Positions 27,631-36,547 of a DNA stretch of 64,000 nt are shown piece after piece. The notes under the pieces were generated by a model. That model was not told the DNA's origin. It did no database searches and saw only the letters and a list, made by a program, of their open reading frames with translations. Position numbers and translations under genes: made by a program. Source of the stretch: an uncultured Prevotellaceae bacterium (GTDB lineage: Bacteria > Bacteroidota > Bacteroidia > Bacteroidales > Bacteroidaceae); contig CACWWZ010000019.1 in NCBI GenBank assembly GCA_902764705.1, forward strand, positions 23,753-87,752. Reading direction: 5' to 3'. The stretch's first letter is position 1. Every line of letters begins with the position of its first letter.

Positions 27631-28969
27631 TTCCGCACTTGATATGCAATCAGAAATACAATACATAGAACTCTATAAGCAGACTCGTGCGATGATTCAC
27701 GAACACAGCAGTGACGTGATGAATAGCGTGCGCGACGAGGCTTTCGAGCGTTTCGCTTCAGCTGGTTTCCCCAGCAAAAAAGTTGAGCGCTACAAATACA
27801 CTGATATTCAAAAGCTCTTTGCTCCTGACTATGGTTTGAACCTGAACCGTCTGACCATACCCGTTGACCCCTACAATGCTTTCCATTGTGATGTGCCCAA
27901 CCTGTCGACGAGCCTCTATTTCGTAGTTAACGACGGATTCTATCAGGACGAAAAACCTAAGGGCCATTTGCCAGAGGGTGTTGTCATTGGCTCTCTGAAG
28001 GAGTTTGCAACCTCAGAGTATTATAATCAGTTGGCAGGCAAGGCCAATGATGCTACTACAGACCTGAATACGATGTTGGCACAGGATGGCCTCTACGTCT
28101 ATGTCCCCAAGAATGTCAAGGTTGATCGTGCCATACAAGTCATAAACATCCTGCGTAGTGATGTTGACCTGATGGTGAACCGTCGTGTGCTCATCGTGCT
28201 CGAAGAGGGTGCAGAATTAAAAATGCTGTTCTGTGACCATGCTGCTGACGACCGTAACTTCTTAGCCACACAGGTTATCGAGGCCTATGTGGGTGAGAAC
28301 GCCTCATTGGATCTGTATTGCCTCGAAGAGACGCACGCTAAGAACGTCCGCGTGAGCAATGTCTACATCGACCAGCAGGCCAACAGTCGTGTGAACCACA
28401 ATGTCATCACCCTGCATAACGGCATTACCCGTAATAAGCTCGACCTCACTTTCAGCGGTGAGGGTGCTGAGTGCCAGTGCTATGGTTGTGTTATTGCCGA
28501 CAAGCAGCAGCATGTCGACAATAATACGTTGATTACACACAAAGTGCCCCATTGCACTTCGAATGAGCTCTATAAATATGTACTCGATGACAAGGCCGTA
28601 GGAGCTTTCGCAGGTCGCGTACTTGTAGAACATGGTGCCCAGAAGACCTCCTCGCAGATGACTAATCAGAACCTGACGGCTACCAAGGAGGCCCGCATGT
28701 ACACCCAGCCGATGCTTGAGATTTATGCCGATGACGTGAAGTGCGCTCATGGCTCTACGGTGGGTCAGTTGAACGATGCCGCCCTCTTCTACATGCGTCA
28801 GCGTGGCATCTCGCTCGCTGAAGCCAAGATGCTTTTGCAGAATGCCTTCATCAACGAGGTTATCGACAAGATGCAACTTGAACCCCTTCGCGACCGTCTC
28901 CACCACTTGGTGGAAAAACGTTTCCGCGGAGAACTCAACAAATGCGAGGGCTGCAAGCTCTGCAAATAA
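27611..28969 (+). CDS. sufD: Fe-S cluster assembly protein SufD
   Basis: A 452-residue SufD by the longest frame. Recognised by GFPSKKVERYKYTDIQKLFAPDYGLNLNR, YVYVPKNVKVDRAIQVI, HLHN-type core strands, and the C-terminal YADDVKCAHGSTVGQLNDAALFYMRQRGIS. It pairs with SufB in the scaffold. Two starts compete: ATG at 27611 lies inside a tandem repeat and adds MKSEEFASALD, whereas ATG at 27644 (MQSEIQYIELYKQ) matches where family members begin. I prefer 27644 but give the longer limit. The C terminus ends in a CEGCKLCK cysteine cluster, often seen in Bacteroidota SufD. A terminator follows. Confidence 0.93.
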   Translation: MKSEEFASALDMQSEIQYIELYKQTRAMIHEHSSDVMNSVRDEAFERFASAGFPSKKVERYKYTDIQKLFAPDYGLNLNRLTIPVDPYNAFHCDVPNLSTSLYFVVNDGFYQDEKPKGHLPEGVVIGSLKEFATSEYYNQLAGKANDATTDLNTMLAQDGLYVYVPKNVKVDRAIQVINILRSDVDLMVNRRVLIVLEEGAELKMLFCDHAADDRNFLATQVIEAYVGENASLDLYCLEETHAKNVRVSNVYIDQQANSRVNHNVITLHNGITRNKLDLTFSGEGAECQCYGCVIADKQQHVDNNTLITHKVPHCTSNELYKYVLDDKAVGAFAGRVLVEHGAQKTSSQMTNQNLTATKEARMYTQPMLEIYADDVKCAHGSTVGQLNDAALFYMRQRGISLAEAKMLLQNAFINEVIDKMQLEPLRDRLHHLVEKRFRGELNKCEGCKLCK

Positions 28970-28974
28970 CTTAC

Positions 28975-29007
28975 AAGGGGTGAACAAATCGTTCACCCTT
29001 TTCTTTT
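28975..29007 (+). terminator. Intrinsic terminator after sufD
   Basis: An 11-bp stem (aaggggtgaac/gttcacccttt) with a 5-base loop is followed by tttcttttg. A second, weaker hairpin (accgtt/aacggt with a following T run) lies at 29015-29034. Confidence 0.88.
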
Positions 29008-29093
29008 GGGTATCACCGTTGGCGAAACGGTTTTCCTCTTTAGTGACAAAACAGGTGCGAATTCGTCTTTATTAAAAATAAAGAAACAGAAAG

Positions 29094-31925
29094 ATGAGAA
29101 GGACGATTCTTTTGGTATGGACGATGGTGATGGCGATGGCCATCAAGGCCCAAACGTTAGTGGAAACCCAGCGACAGTATCTGAGTGGTCATGGTTGCGA
29201 CGATATGGTACAGTGGGACTTCCTATGTTCGGATGGTCGTAATGCAGGCAAATGGACCAAGATTGGTGTGCCGTCGTGCTGGGAATTGCAGGGCTTTGGC
29301 ACCTACCAGTATGGTATGCGGTTCTATGGCAAGGCAACACCTGAGGGAATTGCCGACGAGAAGGGGCTGTACAAAACGGAGTTTACGTTGCCTGAGAAGT
29401 GGGAGGGTCGTCAGATACAATTGGTCTTTGAGGCTGCCTTTACGGAGATTCATGTGCAGATTAATGGTCGTAAGGCAGGTAACGGCACGTATCAGGGCGG
29501 CTTTACCCGACATACCATTGACGTCTCGGATCGTGTGTTCTTTGGCAAGAAAAAGAATCGTTTGGAGGTCGAGGTGCTGAAAGAGAGTACCAACCCACAG
29601 GTAAATCTGGCTGAGCGTCGTGCTGACTATTGGAACTTCGGAGGCATCTGGCGTCCAGTGTTCATCGTCTCGAAACCTTCTCAGAATATCCAACGCGTAG
29701 CCATTGACGCGAAGGCAGATGGCTTCTTTACAGCTGATGTGTTCCTGAATCGTGCCGTGTCAGGCAGTCAGGTGTGTGTTGATATTGTTGACACCAATGG
29801 CAAGAAGGTGGCGACAAGCCCTACATACATCATTGCCAGCGACAAGGCTAAAGCAGAATTCCGTACCGATAACCCTAAACTGTGGAATGCTGAACAGCCG
29901 AACCTGTATACAGCAGTCTTTACTTTGAAAAACGCAGAGGGTAAGACCCTCCACGTAGAGCGCCAGAAGTTTGGCTTCCGCACTATCGAATATCGTCACC
30001 AGTACAACGGCGATGAGGAGGACGGTGTGTTTATAAATGGTCGGAAGGTCATCATGAAGGGTGTGAATCGTCATTCGTTCCGTCCTGAGAGTGGCCGTAC
30101 GCTGTCGAAGGCAAAGAACATCGAGGATGTGCTGCTCATCAAGTCGATGAACATGAATGCCGTTCGACTTTCGCACTATCCTGCTGACCCTGAATTCCTG
30201 GATGCCTGCGACTCGTTGGGCCTTTATGTGGAGTGCGAACAGCCAGGCTGGCATTGGGCACACGACACGATGACGGGTTCGCAGATTGTAGAGGAGATGG
30301 TGACGCGCGACGTGAACCATCCCAGCATCATTTTCTGGAGCAACGGCAACGAGGGTGGCTTTAACTACGAGTTAGAACCTGTGTTCACTCGTCTGGATAT
30401 TCAAAAGCGTGTGGTGCTCTATCCTTGGGCGAACCGTAATGGTTTCGAGACGAAGCACTACCGTTCGTGGGGCGAGACAGCAGACTATATGCGCCAAAAG
30501 GAGATTTTCATGCCTACGGAGTTCCTGCATGGACTGTATGACGGAGGACATGGGGCAGGCTTGAAGGACTACTGGAAGTTGATGATGAGCAATCCGCGTT
30601 GTGCTGGAGGTTTCCTGTGGGACCTGATGGATCAGGCTGTGGTTCGTACGGACCAAAATGGCATCCTTGACCCCGTGGGTAACTTCGGCTCTGATGGTAT
30701 CGTTGGTCCTCACATGGAGAAGGAAGGTTCATTCTATACCATCCGCGAGGTGTGGAGTCCTGTGCAAGTTTTGTATTTTGACAGCGGCGCTTTCACCATT
30801 CAGAACTGCTACAACTTCATCAACCTGAAGGACTGCCACTTCAGCTACAGACTACTCAAGATGCCTGCTTATGGAGAGAAAGACGTTAAGGTCATCAAGG
30901 AAGTGAAACTCCCCTCACCTAATACTGCACCAGGTGAAAAAGCCCAACTGAAAATCGAAAGGACAGATGCCGATGTGATTGAGTTGACAGCTATTGACCC
31001 GTATGGAAAGGAAATCTTTACGTGGGGCCATAGACACATGGTAAAACTCGGCACTGGTAACCTGAGCAAGAGAAACTTACACAAGAATACCCAGAAATAC
31101 TCGTATACAGAGGATACGAACCAATTATTGGTGCAAGATGGCAATCGCCAGTATGCCTTCAGCAAGAAAACGGGTAGGTTGATAGGAGTCTCCGTAGGTG
31201 ATAAAAAGTTGTCATTCAGTAATGGTCCCCGCTTTGTAGCTGCTAAGCGTGCTGACCGTTCGCAGGATGGCTTTTATAATCACGACGATAGCAAGGCCTT
31301 CCAGAAGAAGACGCAATATACGGAGTATCCTGACCAAGGCGCTTTCGATAGTTTCACCTTTAGTGACAGCACGCTGGTAGTCAACTACCTGCATGGTTCC
31401 ATCAATACGGTTACTTGGCGTTTCCTCGCTGATGGCGGAGTGTATATGAATGTCGACTATTACTTCAATGGCGTCGTCGACCTGATGGGTATCTGTTTCG
31501 ACTATCCTGAGACGATGATGAAAAGCAAACAATGGGTGGGCAAGGGTCCCTATCGCGTTTGGCAGAACCGTATGGAGGGTCCGCAATATGGTCTGTGGCA
31601 GAATGACTACAACGATCCCATTCCTGGTGAGTCGTGGGACTATCCTGAATTTAAGGGCTATTTCTCGAATGTCAACTGGATGAAGCTGAATACCAGCGAA
31701 GGAGCCATTGGCATCGAACTGATGACAGGAAAGGTAGGCGTCTATACACCTCGTGACGGACGCGATCATATCCTTTACACCTTGCCAGAGACAGGCATTT
31801 CTATCCTCAAGGCCATTCCTGCTGTTCGCAACAAAGTGAACACGACTGACCTGAATGGTCCCAGCGCACAACCCTATTGGAGCAAGGGAAAAGGAAGCAT
31901 CAGCGCCATCCTGCACTTCGAATGA
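29094..31925 (+). CDS. GH2 family glycoside hydrolase (beta-galactosidase-like)
   Basis: A 943-residue secreted enzyme (signal peptide ending AIKAQ, about residue 20). Domains: an N-terminal sugar-binding beta-sandwich (WTKIGVPSCWELQGFGTYQYG, YWNFGGIWRPVFI), an Ig-like domain, and a TIM barrel with VIMKGVNRHSF, MNAVRLSHYPADPEFLDACDSLGLYV. The candidate acid/base is Glu 420 in WSNGNEGG and the nucleophile Glu 476 in PTEFLHG. A large C-terminal beta region similar to the LacZ small domain follows. Retaining exo-hydrolase of a beta-galactoside or a related sugar; specificity cannot be read. First gene of a four-gene operon with GH106, an esterase and another GH2, which suggests rhamnogalacturonan side-chain removal. 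Confidence 0.85.
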   Translation: MRRTILLVWTMVMAMAIKAQTLVETQRQYLSGHGCDDMVQWDFLCSDGRNAGKWTKIGVPSCWELQGFGTYQYGMRFYGKATPEGIADEKGLYKTEFTLPEKWEGRQIQLVFEAAFTEIHVQINGRKAGNGTYQGGFTRHTIDVSDRVFFGKKKNRLEVEVLKESTNPQVNLAERRADYWNFGGIWRPVFIVSKPSQNIQRVAIDAKADGFFTADVFLNRAVSGSQVCVDIVDTNGKKVATSPTYIIASDKAKAEFRTDNPKLWNAEQPNLYTAVFTLKNAEGKTLHVERQKFGFRTIEYRHQYNGDEEDGVFINGRKVIMKGVNRHSFRPESGRTLSKAKNIEDVLLIKSMNMNAVRLSHYPADPEFLDACDSLGLYVECEQPGWHWAHDTMTGSQIVEEMVTRDVNHPSIIFWSNGNEGGFNYELEPVFTRLDIQKRVVLYPWANRNGFETKHYRSWGETADYMRQKEIFMPTEFLHGLYDGGHGAGLKDYWKLMMSNPRCAGGFLWDLMDQAVVRTDQNGILDPVGNFGSDGIVGPHMEKEGSFYTIREVWSPVQVLYFDSGAFTIQNCYNFINLKDCHFSYRLLKMPAYGEKDVKVIKEVKLPSPNTAPGEKAQLKIERTDADVIELTAIDPYGKEIFTWGHRHMVKLGTGNLSKRNLHKNTQKYSYTEDTNQLLVQDGNRQYAFSKKTGRLIGVSVGDKKLSFSNGPRFVAAKRADRSQDGFYNHDDSKAFQKKTQYTEYPDQGAFDSFTFSDSTLVVNYLHGSINTVTWRFLADGGVYMNVDYYFNGVVDLMGICFDYPETMMKSKQWVGKGPYRVWQNRMEGPQYGLWQNDYNDPIPGESWDYPEFKGYFSNVNWMKLNTSEGAIGIELMTGKVGVYTPRDGRDHILYTLPETGISILKAIPAVRNKVNTTDLNGPSAQPYWSKGKGSISAILHFE

Positions 31926-31962
31926 TTTCTGAACAACGGATCGAACGAATTACACGGATGCT

Positions 31963-34900
31963 ATGAAACGATTGACCACACTCGCTCTTGTCCTGTGCCT
32001 TGCGATTTTGTCGCGAGGTAACGACACGACTCGCCCTTGGACATTCTGGTACTGGATGTATGGTGCCGTATCAGAAGCAGGCATCAAGGCCGACCTGCAG
32101 GCGATGAAGGACGTGGGACTGGGTGGCTGTTACCTGATGCCTATTCGTGGGGCTGTGGAGCGACCAGAATACCAAGGAACAGCTGATGCCTTAAGTGAGA
32201 ATTTCTGGCGAATGGTGGATTATTCGTTTGCACAAGCTGATTCTCTCGGATTGGAAATGGGCATTCACGTCTGCGACGGTTTTGCACTGGCTGGTGGCCC
32301 CTGGATTGCGCCTGAAGAGTCGATGCAGAAGATAGTCTTCGCAGAAGACCTCTTTGTTGGCAGTGTACAGGAAATGGTTTATCGTAATGGCGGTCTCGTC
32401 TTGCCACGTCCAGAGGGCGTCGATGGCTATTACGAGGACATTGCTACTTTTGCTATTCCGCTGACGCGACGATACTTCCATCCTTTTCCCTATAACTTCA
32501 ATTTACAACGCGACTTGGAGAAAGTACCTGTCATGATGTCGTCCACTATGACACGCAATGCAAAGGGAATCTTTACTGCCTCCGAATCCGCATGGATAGC
32601 ATTCGACATGGGAGGTGAACGCGAATATACCAATATTGAGATAGCTGCCAACGGCACTAACATGCAGGCCCAACGTATGGTGGTTGAGGTAAGTGACGAT
32701 GGCATTGACTACCGACGTGTCAAACAACTCGTTCCACCGCGTCAGGGATGGCAGAATTACGACTATAATACCACCTTTGCCTTTCCGCCAACAAAAGCTC
32801 GCTTCTGGCGATTGTCGTGGACTCCCAAGAGAACGGAGCCAGGCAGTGAGGACTTGGATGCAGCCAAGTGGAACCCTCGTCTTGGGCTGAAGAATGCTAT
32901 CTTCTATGCCCAGCCACAAATCGACAACTGGGAGGGCAAGGCTGGCTATGTATGGCGTATTGCCCCAGAAGCCAACGCAAGTGAATTACCTGATAGTATC
33001 TGCTGGCAACAGCAGGAGATAGCCCAACTAACTCTGGACGGAGACCGCGTGACGGGCTATAGGCTGCAGGATATAGATAATTCTACCTATATCTACCGTA
33101 TTATCCGCATTGGTCACACCTCGACAGGCCATACCAATGCAACGGCTGGTGGTGCTAAAGGACTGGAGTGTGACAAGTTCTCCCGTGAGGCTGTCAGCAA
33201 GCAAGTGGACTCATGGTTCGGACAGTTCAAACAGCGCCCTTATGCCAACGTGGTGAAATACCTGCATGTAGACTCTTGGGAGTGTGGTTCGCAGAACTGG
33301 GGAAAAAACTTTGCTCAGGAGTTCAAGACACGTCGTGGCTATGACCTTATCCCTTGGTTACCTGTTATGATTGGCATCCCCATAGAATCGGCAGCCCAAA
33401 GTGACAAAGTGTTGCGTGATATCCGCAAGACCATTGATGAATTGGTGAACGAGGTCTTTTTTGCTACTGTGGCCCAAAAGGCCAAGGAGTATGGTGTTCA
33501 ACTTTCGTCAGAGAGTGTCGCCCCAACGATGGTCAGCGACGGAATGACGCATTATAAATATGTGGACGTGCCGATGGGTGAATATTGGCTTAATTCGCCC
33601 ACTCACGACAAACCCAACGACATGGTTGACGCCATCAGTGGCTCACATGTTTATGGCAAGAATATCGTGCAGGCTGAGGGATTTACGGAAGTGCGAGGCG
33701 TATGGGACGAGACGCCGGCGAGCATCAAGGCACTCCTCGACAGGAATTTCGCCTTGGGCATGAATCGCCTCTTCTTCCATGTAAACACTCACAATCCCTG
33801 GCTCGACAGGAAACCAGGAATGACGCTCGACGGCATTGGACTTTTCTTCCAGCGCGATCAGACGTGGTACCCTGAAGCGAAGTCGTTCGTCGACTATATC
33901 ACACGTTGTCAGACGCTGTTGCAGAAAGGAAAACCTGTGGTGGATATCGCTGTATATACAGGCGAGGAAATACCCTCGCGCGCTTTGACGCCAGACAAGT
34001 TGGTGCCCATGTTGCCTGGCTTGTTTGGAGCAGAACGCGTCGCCTCTGAACGCAAGCGCCTCGCGAATGTGGGACAGCCCATGGAGGAGTCACCCGTTGG
34101 TGTGCGCCACTCAGCGAATATCTTCAATCTGAAGGACTGGATCAATCCCCTGCACGGCTATCAGTACGACTCGATGAATAAGGACGCCCTCTTGACGCAA
34201 CCTTTTCACTATAAGGTGTTAGTCATTCCTGAGGGTGCGCTGGTATCCAAAGAGGTCAAGACGAAAATTGCCCAACTGCGTCGACAAGGAGTGCTCATCA
34301 TCGATAAGCCCTACCAGCAGGCAACGTTCAGCAACATTCCTCGCGACGCAGAACTCCCTGAGGGCATTGCCTATGCTCATCGGGCCACAGAGGATGAGGA
34401 TATCTACTTCCTGGCCAACCAAAACAACAGCGAACAGACGTTCAAGCCCGTATTCCGCAACAACCATCAGAAAGCTGTCCTCTACAATCCAATGACCAAC
34501 GAGTACGCTATCTATGATGGAACGATTACCTTGCCGTCGTATGGCTCTTGCTTTGTCGCTTTTAGTCCGAAGCCGTCGTACTGTGAGTCCGAAGCCGTCG
34601 TACTGGGAGTCCGAAGCCGTCGTACTGAGAGCACGAAACAATGGGACATTCTTTTCCACGAAAGCAACATCGCCTTACAACGTCAGCAGCTTTTCGACTG
34701 GAGTCAGCACGAGGACGACAGAATACGCTATTTCAGTGGACACGCCCGCTATACGACGACGTGGAAACTGAAGAAGGACGAGGTGCCTCAAGGACGAGCC
34801 TGGCTGTCGTTCCCCAATGTGAAGGATATTGCCCACGTTTGGGTGAATGGTAAAGATTGCGGCATTGCCTGGACGGCACCCTACGAGGTGGAGATAACGG

Positions 34901-35091
34901 GTGCCCTAAAGAAAGGAAAGAACACGATAGAAATCGAGGTGGTAAACACGTGGCATAACGCTTTGCGAGGTGCTGATCAAGGGAAGGCGCCTTATGAAGG
35001 AATCTGGACGAATGCCAAATATCGTACGAAAGGCGACGGTTTGTTGCCTGCCGGCCTCCTTGCACCACCAGAACTTATAATAGAACAATGA
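31963..35091 (+). CDS. GH106 family alpha-L-rhamnosidase
   Basis: A 1042-residue secreted protein (signal peptide about 1-19). The N-terminal barrel opens with RPWTFWYWMYGAVSEAGIKADLQAMKDVGLGG, a GH106 hallmark. Further markers are DSWECGSQNWGKNFAQEFK, VQAEGFTEVRGVWDE and LFFHVNTHNPWLDRKPG. The C-terminal about 150 residues form a GH2-like carbohydrate-binding sandwich (FSGHARYTTTWKL, VWVNGKDCGIAWTAPYEVEITG, EIEVVNTWHNALRG). GH106 enzymes remove terminal L-rhamnose from pectins by inversion. A 22-bp unit repeated three times (34564-34627) sits just before this last domain and is read in three different frames. It follows the GH2 gene by 37 bp and the esterase follows 1 bp later. Confidence 0.85.
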   Translation: MKRLTTLALVLCLAILSRGNDTTRPWTFWYWMYGAVSEAGIKADLQAMKDVGLGGCYLMPIRGAVERPEYQGTADALSENFWRMVDYSFAQADSLGLEMGIHVCDGFALAGGPWIAPEESMQKIVFAEDLFVGSVQEMVYRNGGLVLPRPEGVDGYYEDIATFAIPLTRRYFHPFPYNFNLQRDLEKVPVMMSSTMTRNAKGIFTASESAWIAFDMGGEREYTNIEIAANGTNMQAQRMVVEVSDDGIDYRRVKQLVPPRQGWQNYDYNTTFAFPPTKARFWRLSWTPKRTEPGSEDLDAAKWNPRLGLKNAIFYAQPQIDNWEGKAGYVWRIAPEANASELPDSICWQQQEIAQLTLDGDRVTGYRLQDIDNSTYIYRIIRIGHTSTGHTNATAGGAKGLECDKFSREAVSKQVDSWFGQFKQRPYANVVKYLHVDSWECGSQNWGKNFAQEFKTRRGYDLIPWLPVMIGIPIESAAQSDKVLRDIRKTIDELVNEVFFATVAQKAKEYGVQLSSESVAPTMVSDGMTHYKYVDVPMGEYWLNSPTHDKPNDMVDAISGSHVYGKNIVQAEGFTEVRGVWDETPASIKALLDRNFALGMNRLFFHVNTHNPWLDRKPGMTLDGIGLFFQRDQTWYPEAKSFVDYITRCQTLLQKGKPVVDIAVYTGEEIPSRALTPDKLVPMLPGLFGAERVASERKRLANVGQPMEESPVGVRHSANIFNLKDWINPLHGYQYDSMNKDALLTQPFHYKVLVIPEGALVSKEVKTKIAQLRRQGVLIIDKPYQQATFSNIPRDAELPEGIAYAHRATEDEDIYFLANQNNSEQTFKPVFRNNHQKAVLYNPMTNEYAIYDGTITLPSYGSCFVAFSPKPSYCESEAVVLGVRSRRTESTKQWDILFHESNIALQRQQLFDWSQHEDDRIRYFSGHARYTTTWKLKKDEVPQGRAWLSFPNVKDIAHVWVNGKDCGIAWTAPYEVEITGALKKGKNTIEIEVVNTWHNALRGADQGKAPYEGIWTNAKYRTKGDGLLPAGLLAPPELIIEQ
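34564..34627 (+). repeat. Three tandem copies of a 22-bp unit in the GH106 gene
   Basis: agtccgaagccgtcgtactg occurs identically at 34564, 34586 and 34608 with 2-bp spacers. A period of 22 is not a multiple of three, so the copies encode SPKPSY, ESEAVVL and VRSRRTE. Gain or loss of one unit would shift the reading frame of the last about 155 codons. Confidence 0.95.
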
Positions 35092-35092
35092 T

Positions 35093-36547
35093 ATGAGAAA
35101 GTTAATCTGCACTATTTGTGTGCTTATAGTCATCACAGCAAATGCCAAGGTTAAACTGCCTGCATTCTTCAGCGACAACATGGTGCTGCAACAGCAGACG
35201 GAGTGTAACATCTGGGGATGGACAGAACCTGGCAAAAAAGTAATAGTTCATACTCCTTGGGACAAGAAGTCGCATAGAGCTACAGCACGTAAGGACGGAC
35301 GCTTCGAAGTAACGATACAAACCCCCAACGCTGGTGGTCCCTACGATATTTGGTTCCAGGATGGCGACTTCGTTAAGTTGAGCAATGTGATGATTGGCGA
35401 GGTGTGGATATGTAGTGGCCAGTCGAACATGGAGATGCTGATGAAGGGTTACAAGGCTCAGCCCGTAGAAGGAGCGACAGAGGAACTGCTCTCCTGCAAA
35501 GACGACGAACTGCGATTGTTTTATGGCAAGCGATTGGCATCACTGGAGCCCCAGCAAGACCTCAAAGGCTCTTGGCAAGAGGCCAATGCCGCCAGTGTCC
35601 GTGAATTCTCTGCTACTGCCTATTTCTTTGGCAAGGCTCTGAGGAAGACATTAGGTGTTCCTGTGGGTCTGATAGTAACGGCTTTTGGTGGTTCGGCCTG
35701 TGAGGCTTGGATGAAGGCCGACTGGTTGAAGGCTTTCCCAAAAGTACAGCAAACCATTACGGAAGAGGATGTCAAGAAGCTTCAGCAACGTTGTCCCACA
35801 GCCCTTTACAACGGACAACTCAGGCCCCTCATTGGCTATGGCATTCGTGGTGCCATCTGGTATCAGGGCGAGGACAACATTCCTCGCTATGATTACTACG
35901 CAGAACTCTTAAAAACGATGGTTCAGGGTTGGCGCGAAGAGTGGAAACAGGGCGATTTTCCCTTCTACTATTGTCAGATAGCGCCATACGATTACAGTCT
36001 TATCGGATGGGGCAATAGTCAGTATCTGCGTGAACAACAACTCAAAGCGGAATCGCTGATTCCCAATGCCCGCATGGCTGTACTGATGGATGCGGGTTTG
36101 GAGTATGGTATTCACCCCAGAAAGAAGCGTCAGGCTGGAGAGCGTTTGGCATTGCTCGCACTCGCCAATACCTATGAGGTCAAGGGGTTGCCCGACTTCG
36201 CAATTTATAAGGAGGTAGAATTTAAGAACGATACGGCAATCATTGCTTTTAATCGTTCGAAGGAGTGGGTCTATTTCGAGTATGGACCAACGTCGAAGAA
36301 TTTCGAGGTGGCAGGGTCAGACAAGGTGTTCCATCCTGCCACGAAAGTGTGGGTGAGTCGTAATCGTGTATATGTCGTCTGTGATGATGTCAAGCAACCA
36401 GTTGCCCTTCGTTATGCTTGGCACGATTGGGTCGAAGGCGACCTGATGCACGATGGTCTGCCCGTATCGTCGTTCAGAACAGATAATTGGGACAGCCAAT
36501 CCCCAGCCCCTTCCAAAGAGAAGGGGGATTATAATGAACCCAAATAA
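35093..36547 (+). CDS. Sialate O-acetylesterase-type (SGNH) carbohydrate esterase
   Basis: A 484-residue secreted esterase (signal peptide MRKLICTICVLIVITANA). Its SASA/SGNH core has the nucleophile Ser 111 in CSGQSNM, the oxyanion segments AFGGSACEAWM and WYQGEDN, and a catalytic His near 341 (GIHPRKKRQAGERL). Such esterases remove acetyl groups from sugars, in this setting most likely from pectin backbone or side chains rather than sialic acid. It starts 1 bp after the GH106 stop. Its last residues (DNWDSQSPAPSKEKGD) are encoded by a palindromic repeat (36498-36530) and overlap the next gene by 14 bp, so the native C terminus was probably altered by the insertion. Confidence 0.83.
   Translation: MRKLICTICVLIVITANAKVKLPAFFSDNMVLQQQTECNIWGWTEPGKKVIVHTPWDKKSHRATARKDGRFEVTIQTPNAGGPYDIWFQDGDFVKLSNVMIGEVWICSGQSNMEMLMKGYKAQPVEGATEELLSCKDDELRLFYGKRLASLEPQQDLKGSWQEANAASVREFSATAYFFGKALRKTLGVPVGLIVTAFGGSACEAWMKADWLKAFPKVQQTITEEDVKKLQQRCPTALYNGQLRPLIGYGIRGAIWYQGEDNIPRYDYYAELLKTMVQGWREEWKQGDFPFYYCQIAPYDYSLIGWGNSQYLREQQLKAESLIPNARMAVLMDAGLEYGIHPRKKRQAGERLALLALANTYEVKGLPDFAIYKEVEFKNDTAIIAFNRSKEWVYFEYGPTSKNFEVAGSDKVFHPATKVWVSRNRVYVVCDDVKQPVALRYAWHDWVEGDLMHDGLPVSSFRTDNWDSQSPAPSKEKGDYNEPK
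36498..36530. repeat. GC-rich palindromic repeat at the esterase/GH2 junction
   Basis: ccaatccccagccccttcc followed by aaagagaaggggga. Same family as 7779-7820 and 15114-15156. It lies in the 3' end of the esterase just before the GH2 start. Confidence 0.7.
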
